From assembly GCF_025753795.1 (NCBI RefSeq), contig NZ_JAOWPS010000003.1, positions 496,001 through 560,000 on the forward strand: a DNA stretch of 64,000 nt, in the 5' to 3' direction. Below are positions 25,196 through 34,606 of this stretch, in pieces; the stretch's first letter is position 1, and every line of letters begins with the position of its first letter. Origin of the DNA: Mesorhizobium sp. YC-39. GTDB taxonomy: Bacteria > Pseudomonadota > Alphaproteobacteria > Rhizobiales > Rhizobiaceae. Made by a program: the position numbers and the translations under genes. Below the pieces are notes generated by a model. The model was not told the DNA's origin. It was given only the letters and a program-made list of their open reading frames with translations, and did no database searches.

Positions 25196-26215
25196 TCACT
25201 GGACGAATATCTGCTCGACCGTGCACTGCATGGGGTGCTTGTCCGGACGCCATCGCAAGAATTTGGTGCCATGACGGAAGCGATCGCCGGTGACGTGGTC
25301 GAAACGCACTTCTGCAACCAACTCGGGCCGCAACGGCTCCCATTGCCCGCTTCTCTCCGTGCTCCATCGGCTTGGACCTCCAGGCGCCTTGCCGGTAAAG
25401 CCGGGAGGCGACCTCAAAGCTTCGAGTTGTGTTGTCAGCTTTGACCGATCTTCCTGAGCAATCGTTGACGTAAATCCCACATGGTCGAGTTGGCCCTGAT
25501 CGTTGTAGAGGCCGAGCAGCAACGAGCCGACCTCGCGCGACTTCGCCAGGTATCGAAACCCGCCCACGACACAATCAGCCGTACGTAAGCGCTTGACCTT
25601 GACCATCGCCCGCTCACCAGGCCGATATTCATCTTCGAGAAGCTTTGCCACAACGCCGTCAGTTGAACCACGACCAGAGTCGGCAAGCCACTTTGTCGCT
25701 ATCGTCAAATTTTGCGTACAGCGCGACAACTCAAGATCGGTGCGCCCAGCTAACTCCACGAACGCTTCCAGCGCCTCGCGCCGCACAGTTAGAGGTTTAT
25801 GCATTAGGCCCGCATCGGCACCCGCGAGTATGTCAAACAGGATCAGTTTGGCAGGCGTGGCGATGGATAGTCTCCGAATCCTGCTTTCTGCCGGATGCAG
25901 TCGCATCTGCAGCGCGTCAAAAGATAGCGAGCCATCGACGTCGATGACGATCTCACCATCGACAACGAACTCCTTGGATTTCAGCGCGCGCAACATCGAG
26001 ACGATTTCGGGAAAATATCGGCCGAGCGGCTTTCCTGACTTTGCTCGCAAGTCCACATTATCGCCTGCTTTGAAGGCCAGGCATCGAAACCCGTCCCATT
26101 TAGGTTCGTATTGCCATCGGCCGATGTCACTCGGCAACGCGTCCGCTGCCTTTGCCTCCATCGGTGAAGTGTCCAACGGAAAGCGAAAAGACAGTTTCAC
26201 ATTTTTCGATGTCAT
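25196..26215 (-). CDS. ATP-dependent DNA ligase (LigC-like)
   Basis: 339 residues. The adenylation motif YEPKWDGFRCLAF holds the nucleophilic lysine (K39); DGEIVI (motif III), LFDILAG, DGVVAK (motif IV) and MVKVKRLRTADCVVGG (motif V) follow, then an OB-fold domain from about residue 225 (LLLGLYNDQGQLDHVGFTS). A stand-alone ligase without nuclease or polymerase domains, like LigC enzymes that act in repair. The ATG overlaps the ligD stop by four bases, so both are made together. Confidence 0.9.
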   Translation of the reverse strand: MTSKNVKLSFRFPLDTSPMEAKAADALPSDIGRWQYEPKWDGFRCLAFKAGDNVDLRAKSGKPLGRYFPEIVSMLRALKSKEFVVDGEIVIDVDGSLSFDALQMRLHPAESRIRRLSIATPAKLILFDILAGADAGLMHKPLTVRREALEAFVELAGRTDLELSRCTQNLTIATKWLADSGRGSTDGVVAKLLEDEYRPGERAMVKVKRLRTADCVVGGFRYLAKSREVGSLLLGLYNDQGQLDHVGFTSTIAQEDRSKLTTQLEALRSPPGFTGKAPGGPSRWSTERSGQWEPLRPELVAEVRFDHVTGDRFRHGTKFLRWRPDKHPMQCTVEQIFVQ

Positions 26216-28860
26216 GCGGCGAGCTTCGTTGAACCTATCCGTTTGATGGCACTGCTGATCGACCGTTCGCCATCGTCATAGTCCGCCCACGCCACGGTCT
26301 TCTTCAGGAGGCTCGGCACGGTGCGGACGGTGTATCTTTGGGGATCGAGATCCGCCCTGACCTGGCCCCATGTCACCGGCATGGATACTGTCGCCCCCTC
26401 TCTGGCGCGAGGAGACAGCGGGGCAACGGCGGTCGCCATGCGATCATTTCTAAGATAGTCGAGAAAGATCCGCGAGGTCCGGAGCTTCTTGGCCATGTTG
26501 ACGAGGTAGAGATCTGGCCGGTCGGCCGCCATTTGCATGCAGACCGCCTTTGCGAAGGCCTTGGCCTCCGGCCAAGTCGTTTTGCCGCGCTGACTCGCCA
26601 ACGGGGTGACTACATGCAGGCCCTTCCCGCCCGTGGTCTTGCAAAAGCTCACCAGGCCCAGATCCTCTAGCCGATCCCGCATTTCCTTGGCGGCATCGAC
26701 TACGCTCGAAAATGCAACCTCGGGACCCGGGTCGAGATCGAAGACAAGCCGGCCGGGAACGTCAGGATGGCTCGGCTGGCAATTCCATGGATGCAGTTCC
26801 AGACCACCAATTTGGGCGATCGCGGCGAGGCCCTCAACACGATCGATCTGCAGATACGGCTTGTGGTCACCGAACACTTTCACGAGCTCCAGGAGGTTGG
26901 ACGTTCCTGGCATTGCGTGGCGCTGGAAGAACTGCTCGCCGGCATAGCCATCGGGTGCCCGTACGAGCGAACATGGACGACCTTTGAGATGTTTGATCAT
27001 CCAGGGGCCGATGGCCTCGAAATACTCCGCCAGGTCGAGCTTGGTGACCGGCTGGCCCCCATCGCCGGCATTCGGCCAGAGTGGTTTATCCGGCTTCGAA
27101 ATGATGACACCCATAACGAGCGGACTCTTCCCAGTCCTTGCAGTTACTTTGGCCGGTTCGGCGATCTGCGTCTCTTGAGGGTCTGCGGGCCGCTCGGTCT
27201 CTACCTCTTTTGCGGATTTGTCTTCGCGCAAGCCTTTGAAGGCCGCCTGCCTGACATTGCCACCACCAGTCCAGCCGGCAAATTCGATTTCGGCGACCAG
27301 TTCCGGCTTGGTCCAAAAGACTGTCGGATCCTTCTTCGGTGCGCCATCGCCAGTGAACGGCGATTTGGCCGCCTTCATCTCCTTGAGCCTTGGCAGCAGT
27401 TGCTTAACCTTTGCCTCGCTGTAGCCGGTCCCGACGCGACCAATGTAAGCGAAATGCTCTCCACGATTGACGCCAACCAGCAATGAGCGGAACCTCCCAT
27501 TCGTGGTCGACCAGCCCCCAATCACGACCTCATGTCCCGCGCGGCATTTGGATTTTGCCCAGGTATCGGTCCTTCCCGACACATAAGCCGCATCCGCCTT
27601 TTTGGAGATAATACCTTCAAGCGAAAGACGACAGGCCGAACGCAGCACCGCATCGCCGCCATTTGAGAAGTGCTCGACATAACGAATGAGATTTGCCTCA
27701 CCGCGGTCGACGTCCTCAAGCATCTCGCCCAGCCGTTCCTTGCGTTCTGACAGGGGCAGCTCTCGCAGATCGACGCCGTTTGCGAACAGCAGGTCAAAGG
27801 CAAAAAAGATCAGGTCCTTCGTCCTGCGCTCCGACAATGCGGCTTGCAGAGCGGCAAAATCGGGCGCTCCATTTTCGCCGAGCGCCACAATCTCGCCATC
27901 GATCATGACATCGGGCAGGCTTGCCGCCTCTTTTGCAATGGCCCCAAACTTCTCCGTCCAGTCCAGGCCTTTTCTAGTCTTCAGCGTGGCTGTGTTGTCC
28001 TCGACACGCAGTTGGACCCGATAGCCGTCGAATTTGATTTCATGTACCCAGTTTGCCCCTACCGGCGGCCGGGATAGCGTGGCGCAAAGTTGCGGTGCGA
28101 CGAAGTCGGGCATTTTCACCGCCAAAGGACGAGCGGCTCGTTTGGGTCGCGGAGGTGGCTTTGCGGACTTGGCGGTACGCTCATCGGCAGCATGGCCGCG
28201 ATTGCTGTCCCACACCGCATCGGCATCGGCCACCGATGAACCTCGCATCATGAATGGCTTCGGTCCGGCGCCTTTTCCCGCCGCAATCTTTTCCATAGTC
28301 CGGCCCGAGGCGACGGACCGGTCCTGCGCCAACACCGCGTTGCCCTCGCCATCTGTCGCGTACTTGTCGCGGTGTTTGATCAGTAGCCAGTGGGTCCGTT
28401 TGCCGCCGCTGCGATCATGCTTCATGCGCACGAGCACAAAGCTTCCGTGCAGGCGCTTGCCGTCAAGCGTGAACTTCAGATCGCCTTTCTCCAACGCCTG
28501 TTCGGGAGCCATTGAGCCTTCTGGCGCCCAATATCCGCGATCCCACAGCTGCACAGTGCCACCGCCATACTGCCCCTTGGGAATAGTGCCTTCGAAGTCG
28601 CCGTAATCCAGCGGGTGATCCTCAACCTCGACCGCCAAGCGCTTTTCGTGAGGATTCAGAGACGGCCCCTTCGTGACGGCCCACGACTTGAAGACACCGC
28701 CGAGCTCAAGGCGAATGTCGTAGTGAAGCCGGGTGGCGTCGTGTTTCTGAATAACAAATCGAAGCCGGTTCGATTTCGCAATCGAGGTTTCTCCGCTCGG
28801 TTCTTTCGTCTTCGTGAAATCGCGTTTGGCGCGATAGGTGGAAAGCTCGCCCTTGTTCAT
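26212..28860 (-). CDS. ligD: Multidomain non-homologous end-joining DNA ligase LigD
   Basis: 882 residues. Order: 3'-phosphoesterase (about 30-180; HDATRLHYDIRLELGG, HPLDYGDFEGTIPKGQYGGG), ATP-dependent ligase (about 260-550; HEIKFDGYRVQLR with the KxDG lysine, DGEIVAL, EGIISKKADAAYVSGRTDTW) and primase-polymerase (about 590-870; GYAGEQFFQRHAMPGTSN, LVFDLDPGP with the metal-binding DxD, SFCKTTGGKGLHVVTPL). This order (PE-LIG-POL) is typical of Rhizobiales and Pseudomonas. It works with Ku (40,690-41,517). ATG 28,860 was chosen since the family starts here; no EcfG-type site was seen upstream. Confidence 0.95.
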   Translation of the reverse strand: MNKGELSTYRAKRDFTKTKEPSGETSIAKSNRLRFVIQKHDATRLHYDIRLELGGVFKSWAVTKGPSLNPHEKRLAVEVEDHPLDYGDFEGTIPKGQYGGGTVQLWDRGYWAPEGSMAPEQALEKGDLKFTLDGKRLHGSFVLVRMKHDRSGGKRTHWLLIKHRDKYATDGEGNAVLAQDRSVASGRTMEKIAAGKGAGPKPFMMRGSSVADADAVWDSNRGHAADERTAKSAKPPPRPKRAARPLAVKMPDFVAPQLCATLSRPPVGANWVHEIKFDGYRVQLRVEDNTATLKTRKGLDWTEKFGAIAKEAASLPDVMIDGEIVALGENGAPDFAALQAALSERRTKDLIFFAFDLLFANGVDLRELPLSERKERLGEMLEDVDRGEANLIRYVEHFSNGGDAVLRSACRLSLEGIISKKADAAYVSGRTDTWAKSKCRAGHEVVIGGWSTTNGRFRSLLVGVNRGEHFAYIGRVGTGYSEAKVKQLLPRLKEMKAAKSPFTGDGAPKKDPTVFWTKPELVAEIEFAGWTGGGNVRQAAFKGLREDKSAKEVETERPADPQETQIAEPAKVTARTGKSPLVMGVIISKPDKPLWPNAGDGGQPVTKLDLAEYFEAIGPWMIKHLKGRPCSLVRAPDGYAGEQFFQRHAMPGTSNLLELVKVFGDHKPYLQIDRVEGLAAIAQIGGLELHPWNCQPSHPDVPGRLVFDLDPGPEVAFSSVVDAAKEMRDRLEDLGLVSFCKTTGGKGLHVVTPLASQRGKTTWPEAKAFAKAVCMQMAADRPDLYLVNMAKKLRTSRIFLDYLRNDRMATAVAPLSPRAREGATVSMPVTWGQVRADLDPQRYTVRTVPSLLKKTVAWADYDDGERSISSAIKRIGSTKLAA

Positions 28861-29049
28861 GGAAGACCCCGGTTGGTGACGCAACGCGCGACTCAACGCC
28901 GTGGGTGGGATTTGGTTCTGACAACGCCGCAAGAACCCGCTACAGGACGCACCTTCTTAAGCTTAGCATTGCGTCAGGGCCGGCCTCGCACCCGCAGCGT
29001 CTCGGTCGACGAAAGGGTCGACCGATCTGCTTGGACGCGACGGTAGTCG

Positions 29050-29354
29050 CTAAGGCTTGATGACGACCTTAATGCAGCCGTCATTCTTGTCGCGGAAAGT
29101 CGTGTAGGCCTCAGGGCTCTCTTCAAGGCCGATACGATGGGTGATTAGAAACGACGGGTCGATTTGCCGTCCTTGATGAGTTTCAACAATGGCTCAAGAT
29201 AGCGTTGAACACGGGTCTGCCCGGTTTTCATCGTCAGCCCTTTTCCCACGAACATCCCCATAGGCACGGTGACACTGCCAACGAAAACGCCAGGCAGCGA
29301 CACGGGTGCCGCCGGGACGGCAGGCCCTTACCGTGCCAAGTCAGCGGCCTTCAT
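29050..29354 (-). pseudogene. Zinc-dependent alcohol dehydrogenase with internal deletion
   Basis: The promoter, ribosome binding site (AGGAGC) and start (ATG AAG GCC, the MKA opening of the family) are present, but after 8 codons a stop follows. The sequence then jumps directly to the C-terminal catalytic-domain segment (GKGLTMKTGQTRVQRYLEPL, then after a one-base slip IDPSFLITHRIGLEESPEAY and CIKVVIKP). About two thirds of the gene are missing. The parent was a formaldehyde/glutathione-independent dehydrogenase-like enzyme of the Adh class III-related type. Confidence 0.65.
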
Positions 29355-29382
29355 CCGTCATGCTCCTATTGTTGACTGAGCA

Positions 29383-29407
29383 AACCAGCGGCCCGACGAA
29401 ACGTTCC
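29383..29407 (-). promoter_or_regulatory. EcfG-type promoter left in front of the dehydrogenase remnant
   Basis: GGAAC-N17-GTT on the minus strand, with the GTT 28 bases before the remnant ATG at 29,354. It shows that the dead gene was once stress-regulated. Confidence 0.65.
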
Positions 29408-29601
29408 TGAGAGATTGCGATTTGCTGACATCAGTTGCGTAGCGCCTGGAATAAAGCGACTGCGCGCTGAGGTCATCGTTGCGCAGAAATCGCTTCAACG
29501 TATTGGACGGAGGATCGAGGCCATAATGGATCCTCTCACGGGGAGGCATCCGTCCCTGCGAAGGCGTTTTCAACCGCTGCCATATTCCCGTCCGACGGCG
29601 G

Positions 29602-29626
29602 GGAACGGGTGCGCCCTGCCAGCGTT
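29602..29626 (+). promoter_or_regulatory. EcfG-type promoter for the tandem DUF982 gene and YihY gene
   Basis: GGAAC-N17-GTT with C before GTT; 44 bases upstream of the ATG at 29,671. Confidence 0.72.
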
Positions 29627-29670
29627 CATAGGCACGCTTCGGACATTGGCTCGGGCACAGGGGACGAGCA

Positions 29671-30192
29671 ATGAAGGATCAAGTCTTCGATATTCCGGTG
29701 AAAGTGCGTCTGCGAGAGGGAGCTAAAACTCGGCGGATCGCTTCTGGGCACGAGGCGTACGTTTTGCTCGAAAGTGCCGATTGGCTCACAGCCCAATCCC
29801 AGGCACATCGTGACGCCTGCAGAATGGCCGAGGACGCGCTTGCCGGCCATCGGCAGGACGCAGAGGTTTTCGATGCCTTCGGCTTGGCAGCCAAGGAAGC
29901 AGGCATTCTCGTAAAGTCGTCTACCGAAGATGACATCGTGCCAAGCCGTTTTTATTTCGAAAGTATTGTGTGCCTTCAGCCGCGAGGCGGTAGCACTGTG
30001 CGCGAGGTCAAATCGGTCAACGGCGCCTGCGAGGTCCTGATCGACTGGCCGCACGCCAAACGCGGCCCCTATTATCAATCCGCGCGTGAAGTGGTGCATG
30101 CTGCGCTGGATGGCAAGGCAACGCCGGACCAGGCCAGGGAAGCCTTCGCATTGGCAGGGCACGCCGGCATCCTGGTCGAGCGTGGCATTTAG
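29671..30192 (+). CDS. Tandem DUF982 protein
   Basis: 173 residues with two DUF982-like repeats: residues about 8-80 (VRLREGAKTRRIASGHEAYV, AFGLAAKEAGILVKSS) and about 92-172 (IVCLQPRGGSTVREVKSVNG, CEVLIDWPHAKRGPYYQSAR, AREAFALAGHAGILVERGI). The second repeat is the more canonical, with the WP-x-x-RGP-x-Y core. Most DUF982 proteins have one domain, so the duplication is notable. The weak GAGC site precedes ATG 29,671. Ten bases separate it from the YihY gene. Confidence 0.75.
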   Translation: MKDQVFDIPVKVRLREGAKTRRIASGHEAYVLLESADWLTAQSQAHRDACRMAEDALAGHRQDAEVFDAFGLAAKEAGILVKSSTEDDIVPSRFYFESIVCLQPRGGSTVREVKSVNGACEVLIDWPHAKRGPYYQSAREVVHAALDGKATPDQAREAFALAGHAGILVERGI

Positions 30193-30201
30193 GAAAGCGA
30201 G

Positions 30202-31272
30202 ATGGCTTTCAAAGCGACACCGGGCCTTAATCCTAAAAGTACTCAATCCTCGTTAATCGATGGAGAAGCAGCCGCCCGAGCATCGTCAACAACAGAAGAC
30301 GACGAGGCAGCCCTTAGGTCGGAACCAGGAGCCCGTGGCCGCGATGCGGCTTGGCCATCACAAATTCCAGGTCTGGGTTGGAAGGATATTTTCTGGCGGC
30401 TCTGGGAAGAATTCAACAAGGACCGCGTTCTGCTGGTGGCGGCAGGAGCAACATTCTATCTGCTTCTCGCTCTGTTCCCGGCTCTGGCCGCGTTCATCTC
30501 GATCTATGGTTTTGTCGCGGATCCAATCACGGTCGCAGACCATGTCGCGTATCTCGGTGGGTTGCTGCCCTCGGGCGGGCTCGATCTCATCCGAGGGCAA
30601 CTCCAGGCTTTGGCGAGACAGAAACCAGGCGCACTGGGGACCGGCTTTTTCATCGGACTCGCCATCGCTCTCTGGAGCGCAAACAGCGGAATGAAGGCCC
30701 TCTTCGACGCGATGAACATCGCCTATGAGGAAAGCGAGAAACGCAGCTTCCTGACCCTGAACCTGATGTCGATATTGTTCACGGTTGGTGCCCTGCTTAT
30801 TGCGATCGTGCTCTTTCTGACGGTGGGCGTCGTTCCCGCACTTTTGCGCTATTTCTACCTTGATGCATGGACGGAAACGCTGGTTACGCTGGCTCGGTGG
30901 CCAATCCTGGTGATCGCGATGCTCACCGGCATTTCATTGCTCTATCGCTTTGGGCCTAGCCGGGAACGTGCAAAGTGGCGATGGCTAAGCTGGGGGGCTT
31001 TGGCCGCGACGGCAGTGTGGATTGCCGCTTCGTGGCTCTTCTCGTTCTATTTGCAGCATTTCGCCAACTACAACGCCACATACGGTTCCCTTGGCGCCGT
31101 TGTCGGCTTGATGATGTGGACGTGGATTTCAGTCATTATTTTCATCGCCGGTGCCGCCATCAACGCAGAGATGGAACATCAGACGGCCTGTGACTCAACC
31201 ACAGGCCCCGCACTCCCCATGGGTGAACGTGGGGCGGTCGTCGCCGACACCTTGGGAAAGATTGCAGAGTGA
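30202..31272 (+). CDS. YihY/BrkB family membrane protein
   Basis: 356 residues: a disordered 50-residue N-terminus, then six predicted membrane segments starting at DRVLLVAAGATFYLLLALFP, with the family marks FISIYGF, ALWSANSGMKALFDAMNIAY, LLYRFGPSRERAKWRW and YNATYGSLGAVVGLMMWTW. Inner-membrane protein once annotated as RNase BN, which is wrong; the real role is unclear. Translated from an ATG with GAAAGCGAG upstream, probably in the same operon as the DUF982 gene. Confidence 0.9.
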   Translation: MAFKATPGLNPKSTQSSLIDGEAAARASSTTEDDEAALRSEPGARGRDAAWPSQIPGLGWKDIFWRLWEEFNKDRVLLVAAGATFYLLLALFPALAAFISIYGFVADPITVADHVAYLGGLLPSGGLDLIRGQLQALARQKPGALGTGFFIGLAIALWSANSGMKALFDAMNIAYEESEKRSFLTLNLMSILFTVGALLIAIVLFLTVGVVPALLRYFYLDAWTETLVTLARWPILVIAMLTGISLLYRFGPSRERAKWRWLSWGALAATAVWIAASWLFSFYLQHFANYNATYGSLGAVVGLMMWTWISVIIFIAGAAINAEMEHQTACDSTTGPALPMGERGAVVADTLGKIAE

Positions 31273-31341
31273 TACGAGTGCGGATCATCGTAGAGCACCG
31301 CTGGCGATCCTAGCTGAACTTCAGGAAGCGCTGGGTGCCGG

Positions 31342-32742
31342 CTACAGCTGAGACTCGATGGGAAGATGGCGGACCAAGGCCGCCAGGACACGACGAAAAA
31401 TTCCGGCTTCCGGTTCTCTGGTATAGTCTTGGAGTTCACCCTCGTCGCATCCATGCCAGTGCAGAACGTTGTCTTTCAGCTCAAGCCGGTAACTGGTTTC
31501 AGCCGATATCTCAGTTTGAAATCGGCGTTGAAGTTCAGCCACCAATTCCTGATCCTCAAAGAGCACACCCATCTCCGAATTCAAAGACACCGAGCGCGGG
31601 TCAAAATTGAAGGAACCGACGAATCCGATCTTGTCGTCAACGGTGAAGGCTTTCGTGTGCAGACTGGCACCCTTGGACCCAAATACCGAAATCGACGGTT
31701 GACGCGTGAAGGGTTGGAGCTCGAAAAGTTTTACGCCATTCCTCAGCAGTCGCTTGCGATAGTTTGCATAGGCGCCATGAACCGCTGCGACATCTGTGGC
31801 TGCCAGGGAATTGGTCAGAACTGAAACATCAACCCTATTGCTGACGAGTTCCGACAAGATTGCGGAGCCCCTCCTACCAGGGATGAAATAAGGAGATACG
31901 ATTTCGAGACGGCGCCGCGCAGACTGAATGATGGGGCGTAACTCCTTCATCAGCCAACTGCGACGTCTCCAACCGCGCACCTTCTCTGGAGGATCGGAAA
32001 TTACGCGCACACGGTCCACCCAATGGACGTCGTTGCTTGCTGCAATGAACTCGGTGACTGAAGCATGATCACCAATGCCGCTCAGAAGAGTCGAGGCAGC
32101 TTCAGGGTCAATCCCCTCGAAGAAGTTAACGTGCTCGTTCTTGGCGTCCGAACCAAGTGCACTGATCGGTTTGGCTTCCTCACAAGCCCAGAAGGCCTCG
32201 AATATTTGAGCGGTTTGCTGGACGGCAGGTCCAAGGAGCAGCACGTCGAGGTCGCGAAAATTTGTTTGTGCGGCATCGAAATAGGCATCGCCAACATTCC
32301 GCCCCCCAACGATTGCGATGTTGTCGTCTGCGATCCAGGCCTTGTTGTGCATCCGCCGGGTCAGCGCAAAAAGGCGCAGCAGAACTTCCACACCGCGCAC
32401 GATGCTGCGTTGTCTAATGCCACTAGGATTGAACAACTTGAGTTCAATGTTCGGATGATTGCCCAATGCCAGATATGAAGAATCATTTTTGCGGGGATTT
32501 ACGTCGTCCAGGAGCATCCGCACTCGCACGCCGCGCTCTGCGGCCTGGAAAACCTCGTGAAGAAGCATGCGACCCGTGTGATCGTCATGCCAAAGGTAAT
32601 ACATTAGGTCGAGGCTGCGAACGGCGCCTCTAGCCGCCAGAACGCGCACGGCGAACGCGTCATAATTGTCAGGCACCAGCAGCAAGCCGCTCTTGCCTAC
32701 TTTTATGTTATCATCCGCACTCCGCGAAACGGATACATCCAT
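31342..32742 (-). CDS. Phospholipase D superfamily protein (cardiolipin synthase-like)
   Basis: 466 residues with two HKD motifs: HNKAWIADDNIAIVGGRN (about residue 132) and HTKAFTVDDKIGFVGSFNFD (about residue 360), each the HxKx4D active site of the superfamily. The family ClsC/ YmdC-like enzymes transfer phosphatidyl groups to make cardiolipin. No clear N-terminal membrane helices are present. A degraded EEP-family phosphatase lies directly upstream on the same strand, a neighbour often seen with this type of gene. Convergent with the YihY gene. Confidence 0.88.
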   Translation of the reverse strand: MDVSVSRSADDNIKVGKSGLLLVPDNYDAFAVRVLAARGAVRSLDLMYYLWHDDHTGRMLLHEVFQAAERGVRVRMLLDDVNPRKNDSSYLALGNHPNIELKLFNPSGIRQRSIVRGVEVLLRLFALTRRMHNKAWIADDNIAIVGGRNVGDAYFDAAQTNFRDLDVLLLGPAVQQTAQIFEAFWACEEAKPISALGSDAKNEHVNFFEGIDPEAASTLLSGIGDHASVTEFIAASNDVHWVDRVRVISDPPEKVRGWRRRSWLMKELRPIIQSARRRLEIVSPYFIPGRRGSAILSELVSNRVDVSVLTNSLAATDVAAVHGAYANYRKRLLRNGVKLFELQPFTRQPSISVFGSKGASLHTKAFTVDDKIGFVGSFNFDPRSVSLNSEMGVLFEDQELVAELQRRFQTEISAETSYRLELKDNVLHWHGCDEGELQDYTREPEAGIFRRVLAALVRHLPIESQL

Positions 32743-32786
32743 TTATCGACTACCTCGGACGGCGTGCGATGCCGCGTTGACTCAAA

Positions 32787-32935
32787 TCACAGCAAGAACC
32801 TTTCACTTTGGTTCTGGTTGCATGTGAGATGTCTAATCCCCTGATGCAGGTCCAATCGGGCCTTGATTGGCAGATGATCAGAGGCGATCCGCGAAGGCCC
32901 GAAGCATCGCGGTTTATGAATTGTTTTGGTGGATG
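32787..32935 (-). pseudogene. C-terminal tail of an endonuclease/exonuclease/phosphatase (EEP) protein
   Basis: A short reading ends GPSRIASDHLPIKARLDL, which is the conserved final motif of EEP enzymes (SDH with the catalytic His). Upstream the frame cannot be followed. No start codon; the rest of the gene is lost. Confidence 0.45.
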
Positions 32936-33199
32936 AGCGGGGCGGCAAGACGCCATGGGTCTCACCCTCCGAGATGTGTCATTGGCAGGATCAAGCAGAA
33001 GCTGACAGGCGGCTGAGAATCCGCGGGGCAGCCCGGTGTCGCGAGCCTCCCCGGCCATCATGTTTATCGGCGGTCGTCTGGCCGGGATCTGCTTGTCGCG
33101 CCTTCTCGAAGGCGGCATCAAAGCGGAAGATGCCTTACGTACCCCCGCCGCAAAAACCCGGTTTGGGCACAGGCGGCTACAAGGTCTGGAGCAAAGTAG

Positions 33200-33345
33200 G
33201 GGGAAGGAAAATAAGCACGGTCCTTGTAGTTCACGGCACATGGTCGGCTGCTTGGGCATGAAGAAAAATGCGCGGCCGGCTGCGTGATCGCGGACATGAG
33301 TTGAGAACTCCTACGCTGACCCAGCCACACCTGGCCGGCCATTTT
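33200..33345 (+). pseudogene. N-terminal fragment of an alpha/beta hydrolase
   Basis: The reading STVLVVHGTWSAAWA-stop-RKMRGRLRDRGHELRTPTLT is the beginning of an alpha/beta hydrolase (HG oxyanion loop, then the 'LR.RGH...TPTLT' strand and loop). A TGA replaces the usual tryptophan, and after TPTLT the similarity ends. Only about 45 codons remain. Confidence 0.5.
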
Positions 33346-33486
33346 CCCGTGAAGCTTCTTTTGTTGGCAGCCGTCCGCACTTTCGATCGAAATGAGCGCT
33401 CTGGCGCAAACGGAAAAAACCGAAAAAAGTTTCAAGGTTTACTCAGAAATATTTTGCTCGGTTTTGGCCCGTTCCGCGCAAAGCCC

Positions 33487-33511
33487 GGAACCTTGATCCC
33501 TTCCTGTCGTT
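33487..33511 (+). promoter_or_regulatory. EcfG-type promoter for the small periplasmic protein
   Basis: GGAAC-N17-GTT with C before GTT, 51 bases before the ATG at 33,563. Confidence 0.75.
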
Positions 33512-33562
33512 TTGAAAATGATCGTTGCTTGAACGGTCTCAAGGCAACAGGAGGACTACATT

Positions 33563-33868
33563 ATGAACATCAAGATGATCTGCTTCAGCGCCATGGCGCT
33601 TTCGATGGTTGCGGGCTCGGCCCTCGCCGCTGGGGATACAGGCACGTCGGCACTCGACGATCCGGCCAAGATGCAGCCCTTCTATACAGACTCCAGCATG
33701 AAGACGATGGTCGGTAGCGACGATTTCGTGAAGGCCTGGAAGGCGCTGTCACCTGAGGATCAGGCCGCAATGATGACGGCCTGCGAGGACGAGGCGAAGG
33801 ACGCCAACGCAGCCAAGGCCCATCCGGAGTTCTGCAGCAGCGTCAAGCAGAATGGCGGCAGCAAGTAG
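33563..33868 (+). CDS. Small periplasmic stress protein
   Basis: 101 residues. Signal peptide NIKMICFSAMALSMVAGSAL with cleavage after ALA, then a helical domain with two cysteines (MMTACEDEAKDAN and PEFCSSVKQN) that may form a disulfide. CAGGAGG precedes the ATG, and a strong terminator follows, so it is a single-gene unit. Short proteins of this type with DFVKAWKALSPEDQ recur in Mesorhizobium; function unknown. Confidence 0.78.
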   Translation: MNIKMICFSAMALSMVAGSALAAGDTGTSALDDPAKMQPFYTDSSMKTMVGSDDFVKAWKALSPEDQAAMMTACEDEAKDANAAKAHPEFCSSVKQNGGSK

Positions 33869-33885
33869 GCAGCATTACACTGCGT

Positions 33886-33917
33886 AAAAAACGGTCCCTT
33901 GCGGGGCCGTTTTTTGC
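33886..33917 (+). terminator. Intrinsic terminator
   Basis: AAAAAACGG(T)CCC and GGGGCCGTTTTTT form a GC-rich stem with a four-base loop and a run of six Ts on the plus strand; the A-run on the other side would let it act in both directions. Confidence 0.85.
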
Positions 33918-34207
33918 AAGACGGCGTTGTATCGCGACTGCGAGCCGCGCTAGTAGGCAAGGGGCACTAGACGCACTTCCGCGATCACGCCATTTCGTAT
34001 TACGCCCATCCCTCTACTTTTCACGATTGTGGATCCCCAATCCGCACGCCGGCGCCCTACCAAGGATCTACCCCAACGCTCCCCAAGCGGCGCCGGCCAC
34101 CTTTCACCTCGACTTTTTGATGGAACAACACGCTTGAGACTTGTGCGAAGCATAGGAATATGATCCTCTTAGCCACGGTGCGGCGATCCACTCAAACGGA
34201 GATCGCC

Positions 34208-34438
34208 ATGATGGCCAGAACCCAACCTTCCAAGCAACTTTCCCAGGCTGAAATTGAGCGCTTCATGTCGGCTGCGGAAGGGCTTCACAAAAGCATTGTC
34301 CAGCCATTGATTTCGCCAAGCTGCGAACACTATCGAGCGCTGCGAGAGGTGCACGAAGCGCTGTTGAAATCGGTGAAGGACATTACCGGCAGGGACGCGG
34401 CGTTCATCAAGTGGAATGGGACGGGGCAAGTGAATTAA
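34208..34438 (+). CDS. Small conserved hypothetical protein
   Basis: 76 residues, helical (SQAEIERFMSAAEGLHKSIV, HYRALREVHEALLKSVKDIT) and soluble. GGAG is 8 bases before the first of two tandem ATGs. No family recognised. Confidence 0.65.
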   Translation: MMARTQPSKQLSQAEIERFMSAAEGLHKSIVQPLISPSCEHYRALREVHEALLKSVKDITGRDAAFIKWNGTGQVN

Positions 34439-34606
34439 GGCCCCAGAGGAGCCTTGGCCGGCTTAGTTCATTCTGATGTTTCGTTGGGCGCGCTTCTGCT
34501 CAGAATGTGCAGGCCGGCGGTACCTGCCAGTTCGCTGGTCTGGCCCTGCGGCCAACCCACTACCCTGGCCCAGCCGCAGGGCCATGTTGCTGTGCCGGCA
34601 ATCGGC

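Noticed and set aside
32743..33562. Plus- and minus-strand ORFs of 80-170 codons
   Set aside because: They cross the hydrolase fragments in wrong frames and have no family resemblance.
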